A stretch of DNA of 11,030 bases from JABMRP01 sp964444795 (GTDB taxonomy: Bacteria > Planctomycetota > Planctomycetia > Pirellulales > Thermoguttaceae). Numbering within the stretch: the first letter of the stretch is position 1; each line of letters opens with the position of its first letter. Position numbers and translations under genes: made by a program. Where the stretch lies: assembly GCA_964444795.1 (NCBI GenBank), contig CAYUIQ010000272.1, positions 1 to 11,030 on the forward strand. The letters are read 5' to 3'. The notes beneath the pieces are model-generated. The model was given only the letters and a program-made list of their open reading frames with translations, was not told the DNA's origin and ran no database searches. Of this stretch, positions 6,653-11,030 are shown in pieces.

Positions 6653-6681
6653 TTGCTCAGCGCATGGCCGTGACGTACAAT
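6653..6681 (+). promoter_or_regulatory. Sigma70-like promoter for the SASA esterase
   Basis: TTGCTC (6653-6658, three of six matches) and TACAAT (6676-6681, five of six) are 17 bases apart in the 96-base gap after the ALDH stop. A small inverted repeat, AATAC (6679-6683) and GTATT (6687-6691), overlaps the -10 box and the likely start and could be an operator half-site pair, or chance. The esterase therefore may be expressed independently of the SDR-ALDH pair. Confidence 0.4.
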
Positions 6682-6735
6682 ACTTCGTATTCGGCATGCT
6701 AACCAACCCCCCCCTTTCTCCACAGGAGAGACACC

Positions 6736-8172
6736 ATGATTGCGAGAAGGTACCCAATGTTGCGTACCGCGTTGTTTGGTCTGACGATTCTGGCGATGTC
6801 GGCGGCCACCGCCACCGCCGAATTGAAACTGCCGGCCATGTTTACTTCCGGGGCCGTGTTGCAGCAAGGAATCGCCGTGCCCGTCTGGGGTTGGGCCGAT
6901 GCGGGTGACGAGGTCACCGTTGCATTTGCCGGGCAGACCAAGACCACCAAGGCCGGGCAAGACGGCAAGTGGCTCGTGCGGCTCGATGCACTGAAGGTGA
7001 ACAAACAGGCCGCCGTGATGACCGTCGCCGCGGGTGACGAGCAACTCAAGGTCGAGAACATACTCGTCGGCGAGGTCTGGTTCTGCTCGGGCCAGTCGAA
7101 CATGGAATGGACCGTCGGCGGCGCGATCTTGCCCGACAGCGTCGATCCGGACAACCTGCCCATGATCCGCCACATCAAGGTCCCGCACGTCCGCGTCCCG
7201 GAACCGGCCGACGACTTCAACGGCGCCTGGCAGGTTTGCAGCGCCGCGACGGCCCGCGGGTTCACGGCCGTCGGGTTCTTCTTCGCCGTGCATCTCGAGG
7301 AGGAGTTGGACGTGCCGATCGGGCTGATCGGGTGTAACTGGGGTGGCACGCGGATCGAGCCGTGGACTCCGCCCGAGGGTTTCGAGCAGGTCGACGAACT
7401 CGACGCCGCCACGCTTCGCGATACGTCGACCATGTACAACGGCATGGCCGCGGCCGTGCAGCCGTACGCCATCGCCGGGGCGCTTTGGTATCAAGGCGAA
7501 TCGAACGGCGGCGAGGGCGACAGTTATTATCAGAAGATGAAGGCTCTGGTGCTGGGCTGGCGAACGACCTGGGATCAAGGCGAATTCCCGTTCTACTTCG
7601 TGCAACTGGCCAACTTCCAGAACCCCAATCCCGATCCGGCCGGCGGCGACGGTTGGGCCCGGCTTCGCGAAGCCCAGCTCAAGACCATCCGCCAGGTTCC
7701 CAAGACGGGCATGGCCGTGATCACCGACGTCGGCGCGGCCAAGAACATCCACCCGCGCAACAAGTACGACGTCGGCCGCCGGCTCGCGCTTTGGGCGCTG
7801 GCCAACGACTACGGTAAGAAGGACCTGGTCCACAGCGGCCCGCTCTACAAGGCCATGAAGGTCGAAGCCGGCAAGGTGCGACTCTCGTTCGACCACACCG
7901 GCACGGGCCTTCAAGCGGCCCGCAAGGAAAGCGCCGACGGCATCGAAGCGCCCCAACCGGTCGCCAAGCTCGAAGGTTTTGCCATCGCCGGAGCCGACAA
8001 GAAATGGGTCTGGGCCGATGCGGTCGTCGACGGTTCGACGATCGTCGTCTCGTCGCCCGACGTGAAGGAGCCGGTGGCCGTGCGCTACGCCTTTTCGATG
8101 AACCCGGACAAGGCGAACCTCTACAACAAGGAAGGGTTGCCCGCATCGCCGTTTAGAACGGATGCGTGGTAA
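6736..8172 (+). CDS. Secreted sialate O-acetylesterase-type hydrolase (SASA domain)
   Basis: The product has 478 residues from the ATG at 6736, with AGGAG (6724-6728) seven bases upstream. A signal peptide covers about residues 1-29 (hydrophobic 10-25, cleavage after ATA). The next part (about 30-110) is a beta-rich domain with the pattern M-F-x-S-x-A-V-L-Q-Q, typical of the N-terminus of SASA esterases. The SGNH-type catalytic part follows: nucleophile S121 in GQSNM (119-123), W-Y-Q-G-E-S-N (251-257), and H339 in NIHP as the likely catalytic histidine. Family members remove O-acetyl groups from sialic acids or from plant and algal polysaccharides such as xylan; in a planctomycete the second is more likely. 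The C-terminal part (about 370-478) is a further beta-rich region with the family's VRYAF-type strand. The export signal fits joint extracellular polysaccharide trimming with the sulfatase. Length is slightly short of many family members (about 500-650). Confidence 0.92.
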   Translation: MIARRYPMLRTALFGLTILAMSAATATAELKLPAMFTSGAVLQQGIAVPVWGWADAGDEVTVAFAGQTKTTKAGQDGKWLVRLDALKVNKQAAVMTVAAGDEQLKVENILVGEVWFCSGQSNMEWTVGGAILPDSVDPDNLPMIRHIKVPHVRVPEPADDFNGAWQVCSAATARGFTAVGFFFAVHLEEELDVPIGLIGCNWGGTRIEPWTPPEGFEQVDELDAATLRDTSTMYNGMAAAVQPYAIAGALWYQGESNGGEGDSYYQKMKALVLGWRTTWDQGEFPFYFVQLANFQNPNPDPAGGDGWARLREAQLKTIRQVPKTGMAVITDVGAAKNIHPRNKYDVGRRLALWALANDYGKKDLVHSGPLYKAMKVEAGKVRLSFDHTGTGLQAARKESADGIEAPQPVAKLEGFAIAGADKKWVWADAVVDGSTIVVSSPDVKEPVAVRYAFSMNPDKANLYNKEGLPASPFRTDAW

Positions 8173-8188
8173 GGGCTCGCATGGGCAA

Positions 8189-8230
8189 GCTTCCTCCTGT
8201 TCAGAAGTTAAGGTTGGAACAGGAGGAAGC
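8189..8230. repeat. Perfect 14-bp inverted repeat after the esterase stop
   Basis: Arms GCTTCCTCCTGTTC (8189-8202) and GAACAGGAGGAAGC (8217-8230) are exact reverse complements around a 14-base loop. It begins 17 bases after the stop codon of the esterase. It could end transcription or protect the mRNA 3' end, but no T-run follows on the plus strand, so it is not a standard intrinsic terminator. Confidence 0.65.
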
Positions 8231-8297
8231 AAAGGGAGCAGAGAAAGGGGACGGGCAAGCCGAAAGCCTGGGGGCCACGTTCCACGCTCGCATAGTT

Positions 8298-8357
8298 GTA
8301 GGGTGCGTCTGGACGCACCAGTTGCTTTCCATCATGGTGCGTCTGGACGCACCCTAC
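8298..8357. repeat. Paired GGTGCGTC/GACGCACC palindromes in inverted arrangement
   Basis: Two 18-base units, 8302-8319 and 8336-8353, each have perfect 8-bp arms (GGTGCGTC and GACGCACC) around a TG loop. The outer flanks GTAGGG (8298-8303) and CCCTAC (8352-8357) are also inverted, so the whole 60-base block is a larger inverted repeat with a spacer in the middle. This layout is like a BIME made of two REP units. I associate this palindrome with dispersed repeats in planctomycete genomes (recollection, not a search). Confidence 0.7.
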
Positions 8358-8467
8358 CCTACTTTCGGTGTTCAATATCTCACGCGAAGTAGGCATCTTG
8401 CCCTGCAAGATGTAGCCCCATTCTCAAGTGCCACGGGCCGGGCGCCAGCCACAGGCAACGCACGCTG

Positions 8468-8908
8468 CTATGAACAAACGCTCGCGTGGCCGGACCGTCG
8501 GAAGATGTCGATGTCGAAGCCGTCTGCCGTGTGCGCGATCGACCCGAAGGCCTCCCAGATGATCCTTGAAGTGTTCTCGGTGATTGTCAGGTGATAGGTG
8601 CTTTCGCTCAGCGGGTCAATCGAGACGTCGATATCGTGTTGAGTGCCGCCACGGTTGACGGAGAAGTATATGTTCAGTATTGGGTCGGCATCGGTGGGCC
8701 ATCTCATCACTCGCGTGCAGGTGGGTAGTGGACCCGAGCCCAGCGACGCGGTCAGGCCCGTGATCAACTCGATTGGCATCCAGAATAGCAGCCCCTCCGC
8801 CACGCCGTAACCGCCGCGCAGGTGGACTCGCGGTGTGTTGGCTTGGCAGAGTATCTGTCCGCCCTCTCGGATTTCTCTGTTGATCCGATCCACTTGTTCT
8901 TGGCTCAT
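8468..8908 (-). CDS. Hypothetical protein, family not recognised
   Basis: The product is 146 residues from the ATG at 8908. A G-run (GGGGGTG) seven bases upstream may serve as a weak ribosome site. There is no signal peptide. The N-terminus (1-20) is charged and probably helical; residues 38-58 are moderately hydrophobic (LLFWMPIELI); residues 76-115 alternate in a way that suggests beta strands (ILNIYFSV, HDIDVSI, STYHLTIT). It looks like a small mixed alpha/beta soluble protein and I can suggest no function. Composition is less GC-biased than the neighbours. It sits alone between a repeat-dense block and a terminator-like hairpin, facing away from the AAA+ gene only in spacing, not in strand. 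Competing open frames over the same bases (for example 8616-9080 on the minus strand) have the arginine- and proline-rich composition of shadow frames, which favours this reading. Its last residues run close to repeat sequence, so the C-terminus may have been altered. Confidence 0.6.
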   Translation of the reverse strand: MSQEQVDRINREIREGGQILCQANTPRVHLRGGYGVAEGLLFWMPIELITGLTASLGSGPLPTCTRVMRWPTDADPILNIYFSVNRGGTQHDIDVSIDPLSESTYHLTITENTSRIIWEAFGSIAHTADGFDIDIFRRSGHASVCS

Positions 8909-9161
8909 CTGTCGTCACCCCCATTCTCTTGGTCTCTGTGAGGTAGCCTAACCCGGATTCGCCGTAGTCGAGGGGGATCCTGCCCCTCTTGCGCCCGAAC
9001 CATAGCAGATCCACCGACAAGGGGCAAAGGGTTGTGGGGGGATTTCTTGAGTTTTCCGGAAAAACGCCCCAACAGCACAAATCCCGCCAAGCGAGCCGGC
9101 GGGATTTGTGTGGTACGGGAATTCTTCCGCAAAACGTCGATCTTCACGCTACCCCCGAGGT
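8909..9161. other. Intergenic region upstream of the hypothetical gene, downstream of the AAA+ gene
   Basis: These 253 bases carry the terminator-like hairpin at 9076-9110 and a 12-base perfect palindrome TTTTCCGGAAAA (9052-9063), which could be a regulator site or chance. I find no convincing -35/-10 pair for the hypothetical gene on the minus strand. Overlapping open frames here look like non-coding shadow readings. Confidence 0.5.
9076..9110 (-). terminator. Strong hairpin, probable terminator of the AAA+ gene
   Basis: Perfect 13-bp arms CACAAATCCCGCC (9076-9088) and GGCGGGATTTGTG (9098-9110) enclose a nine-base loop. The GC-rich core with A/T-rich foot is the shape of an intrinsic terminator. 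It lies 52 bases past the AAA+ stop codon in the reading direction. A T5 run follows on the minus strand (9064 down to 9060) but about a dozen bases after the stem, so efficiency is uncertain; the stem's own ATTTG may act as the U-tract. Confidence 0.6.
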
Positions 9162-10925
9162 TCAGTTGATGCCCATCGCTTCCAACTTGCGCAACTCCAA
9201 CCGCCAAGCGTCGCGTTGGGAGTCGGTTACGCTCGGATCGGGCAGCAACGAGCGGCGGGTGCAGTTGAGAAGGGCTTGGAGGGTTTGGTAGCGGCGCGTC
9301 GGGCCGATGGCTGGGGGGAGATGGTCTTCGACCGTTGCGACGATTTCGTCGAAAGATGCCGGGTCACTTGCCTTAAGCTGCGAACGGAGCGAGGCGAATG
9401 CGGCGGCGGAGTAGCCGGCGGTGAGTGCGTCGAGGCGGTCGATCGCTTTGCGGGGCGGTTTGTCGAGTAGGCCGTCGAGCACCCAAGCGAGAAACGCGCG
9501 GCGGTCGTCGCCTTCGGGGTCGAGCACGGGGATGATGAGATCGCCGACGCGACCCGGGCGGCGCAAGTCGGGTGAGAGGCGGTGGATCCGCGCGGTCATC
9601 AAGAGCCAAACGACCCGGCCGCGCAACTGGGGGTCGGACATCATCGCTTGGATCTTGCCCGTCAGACGGCGTTCGGTGGCGTGGGTCTCGGGGCCGACGC
9701 CGCCGAACTGGGTGTCGGCCTCGTCGACGAAAATGACCACCTTTTCCAACGCTTCCAACACGCGGCGAAGCCGTTCCAGCAGTACATCCGTCTGGCCGAA
9801 CCACTGGCTGCGAATGGCCTTGAGCACCAGCACGGGCACGTCGACCTCGCCGGCGACCGCCTCGAAGACAAACGTCTTGCCGCCGCCGATCGGCCCGGCC
9901 ACCGCCGCACCGGCCAGCGCCTTGTCCGGGGGAGCAAGGAAACGGGGGATCAGTTCGGTGCGGAGGAAATCCTTCAGCTTGGCAAACCCCACCACCTGCT
10001 CCAGGCGATGGGCCGGGCGTTTGAACTCGACCATGTCCTCGCCCAATTGCCCTTGGATAAACTCCTCGACCTTGTCCACGACGTCGGCCGGGCGCAACGG
10101 GTCGTCGCCGTACGCGGCACCGGCGAGAAGCTGTCGTACGGCGTGGATCGAGAGGCAGGCGGTGGCCGAGGCGAGTTGCTCCGGCGTGCCCCAGAGTTTC
10201 GGCTCGCGCCGCGACGTCTTGCAGAACGACCGGATGAACTGCAGCCGATCGGCCGTCGTCGGTGAAGGAACCTCGACCGGCAACACCTGCGGCAGTCGCG
10301 AGATGCGGGGATGGATCAAACTCCGCGATTCGGCGATCAGGCAGACCGAATCGGCGGCGTTCATAAAGGCCGGATCGCTGAGCCAATCGGCGACGATGCT
10401 GATGCGATGAAGTTGCTTGTCGTTCAACGAGGCCACGTCGCCGCTTCCCGCGGGCAGGAACATGTCGGCCGCTTCGATGAAGATCAGCAGATCGCCGCTG
10501 GAGCCGGTCAGCCGCGAGCAGACGGTCAACTGGCGGAGCACTTCCAGCGCCAGCGTGGGATTGCCCGTGGCTTCGTGCAACAGGCGGTCGAACTGCGTGC
10601 CCAATTTCTCCGGATCGGCCGATCCGCTGGTGCGCATCCGGGCGAGTCCCACGGAATCAACCGCAACGCCCATGCGCCAGGCGATCCAGGCGTCGCGCAC
10701 CGCTTTGCGCCGGTCGAGAATGCGGATCGGGCCGTTGAGTTCGTACACGACGCGAACCACGCCGTCGGCCTTCGCCTTGCGGCAGAGAAACGGCACCAGC
10801 GGCACGTACTGCTTGCCGTCGAAGAACAGATCGTGGACGTTGCCCGAGAGGATCAGGCTGCGCGATTGATCGGAGTTGAGGATCCGTGCCAGCGCGGCGT
10901 AGAAATCGTAGCTGTGCTCGGCCAT
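9162..10925 (-). CDS. AAA+ ATPase with two AAA modules, the first degenerate
   Basis: The product has 587 residues from the ATG at 10925. No clear Shine-Dalgarno precedes it, so the start is less certain than others. The C-terminal module (about 305-540) is an ATPase of the FtsH/SpoVK/Cdc48-like type: Walker A GPIGGGKT (344-351), Walker B VVIFVDEAD (396-404), an aromatic pore-loop-like QWFGQ (374-378) and RRPGR (455-459) with the expected arginines. The N-terminal part (about 1-240) keeps a SLILSGNVHDLF segment (23-34) and a Walker B-like LLIFIEAAD (147-155) but has no Walker A, so it resembles an inactive AAA domain. The sensor-1 position reads T-A-R (444-446) where A-T-N-R is usual, replacing Asn with Ala. 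It should be a cytoplasmic, probably hexameric, remodeller of proteins or complexes. There is no protease domain, membrane helix or zinc motif. No partner gene is visible in the window; the gene beyond its start is cut off. Confidence 0.85.
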   Translation of the reverse strand: MAEHSYDFYAALARILNSDQSRSLILSGNVHDLFFDGKQYVPLVPFLCRKAKADGVVRVVYELNGPIRILDRRKAVRDAWIAWRMGVAVDSVGLARMRTSGSADPEKLGTQFDRLLHEATGNPTLALEVLRQLTVCSRLTGSSGDLLIFIEAADMFLPAGSGDVASLNDKQLHRISIVADWLSDPAFMNAADSVCLIAESRSLIHPRISRLPQVLPVEVPSPTTADRLQFIRSFCKTSRREPKLWGTPEQLASATACLSIHAVRQLLAGAAYGDDPLRPADVVDKVEEFIQGQLGEDMVEFKRPAHRLEQVVGFAKLKDFLRTELIPRFLAPPDKALAGAAVAGPIGGGKTFVFEAVAGEVDVPVLVLKAIRSQWFGQTDVLLERLRRVLEALEKVVIFVDEADTQFGGVGPETHATERRLTGKIQAMMSDPQLRGRVVWLLMTARIHRLSPDLRRPGRVGDLIIPVLDPEGDDRRAFLAWVLDGLLDKPPRKAIDRLDALTAGYSAAAFASLRSQLKASDPASFDEIVATVEDHLPPAIGPTRRYQTLQALLNCTRRSLLPDPSVTDSQRDAWRLELRKLEAMGIN

Positions 10926-10975
10926 GACGTTGTCAGTCGCCGGTTCTGAGTTATTCGGGGAGTCTGGGATTGGGG

Positions 10976-11030
10976 GGGTGCCTGGGGTCGAGCGCAGCGA
11001 GCCCCCAGTTCGTTGCGATCTGGGGGCTCG
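10976..11030. repeat. Second copy of the long-hairpin repeat, cut by the window end
   Basis: It starts with the same GGGTGCCTGGGGTCG as the copy at 4131 and keeps the inner arms GAGCCCCCAG (10999-11008) and CTGGGGGCTC (11020-11029) around a variable loop. The right half and outer arm would lie beyond the window. It sits 50 bases upstream of the AAA+ start codon. The conserved stems with diverged loops fit a dispersed structured repeat family. Confidence 0.7.

Larger units (their letters stand above)
8173..8467. other. Gene-free repeat mosaic between two converging genes
   Basis: These 295 bases hold no credible gene. They contain a perfect 14-bp inverted repeat (8189-8230), a pair of palindromes (8298-8357) and a 7-bp hairpin, CATCTTG (8394-8400) with CAAGATG (8406-8412). 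Open frames across the block translate only the repeats. The low coding bias and dense palindromes suggest accumulated mobile repeats. Confidence 0.7.

Noticed and set aside
4831..8232. A 1133-codon minus-strand open frame spanning three genes
   Set aside because: It is antisense to the SDR, ALDH and esterase genes, all of which have full catalytic motifs. The translation has no recognisable domain and is H-, R-, G- and V-rich, as expected for the reverse shadow of GC-rich codons.
8298..8357. Possible start of a CRISPR array
   Set aside because: Only two units are present, they are palindromic and inverted in arrangement, the spacer is 16 bases, and there are no cas genes.
8162..8594. Two overlapping plus-strand open frames of 76 and 142 codons
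   Set aside because: They translate the palindromic repeats (V-R-L-D-A-P strings) and run antisense into the hypothetical gene; no start signal or domain is visible.
8616..9080. Alternative minus-strand frame of 154 codons
   Set aside because: It overlaps the hypothetical gene in another frame and crosses the intergenic region; its second half is rich in R, P and G, like a shadow frame.

Overview
The window looks like part of a planctomycete chromosome, probably a Pirellulales-type lineage. The reasons are family content and style: an HzsA-like dihaem protein, a secreted sulfatase, a secreted SASA-family esterase, a membrane protein with an F-T-L-R-D-L-F segment, a GC-rich strongly coding-biased sequence, and many short palindromic repeats between genes. 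No rRNA, tRNA, CRISPR array, transposase or integrase gene was found. Assignment to a phylum is an inference from gene families, not from a marker gene.

Layout from left to right. Positions 1-1955 run on the plus strand: the 3' end of an HzsA-like c-type cytochrome, a small polytopic membrane protein 21 bases later, and a 139-residue exported protein built from a tandem 58-residue repeat, with its own promoter. Positions 1966-2210 hold a 245-base element with 48-49-base imperfect terminal inverted repeats. It fills the convergent gap before a minus-strand formylglycine sulfatase (2214-3977). The sulfatase start faces a plus-strand pair, a short-chain dehydrogenase (4265-5077) and an aldehyde dehydrogenase (5074-6639), with ATGA overlap. 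Each side of this divergent gap has a recognisable sigma70-like promoter. The dehydrogenase leader carries a 94-base long-hairpin repeat. A further promoter and ribosome site lead into a secreted sialate O-acetylesterase-type SASA enzyme (6736-8172).

Positions 8173-9161 are accessory-looking: perfect 14-bp and 8-bp palindromes, an unrecognised minus-strand gene (8468-8908), and a 13-bp terminator-like hairpin. The right end is a minus-strand two-domain AAA+ ATPase (9162-10925). Behind its start lies a second, window-truncated copy of the 94-base hairpin repeat.

Functionally, the sulfatase and the esterase would act outside the cytoplasm, removing sulfate and acyl groups from polysaccharides, as expected for a planctomycete glycan degrader. 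The SDR-ALDH pair would oxidise an alcohol through an aldehyde to an acid; hydrophobic or basic C-terminal tails on both proteins suggest work at a membrane on a lipophilic substrate (inference). I see no clearly new defence or mobile system. The points most worth a second look are the duplicated secretin-motif protein, the inverted-repeat element at 1966-2210, and the long-hairpin repeat that sits upstream of two different genes.
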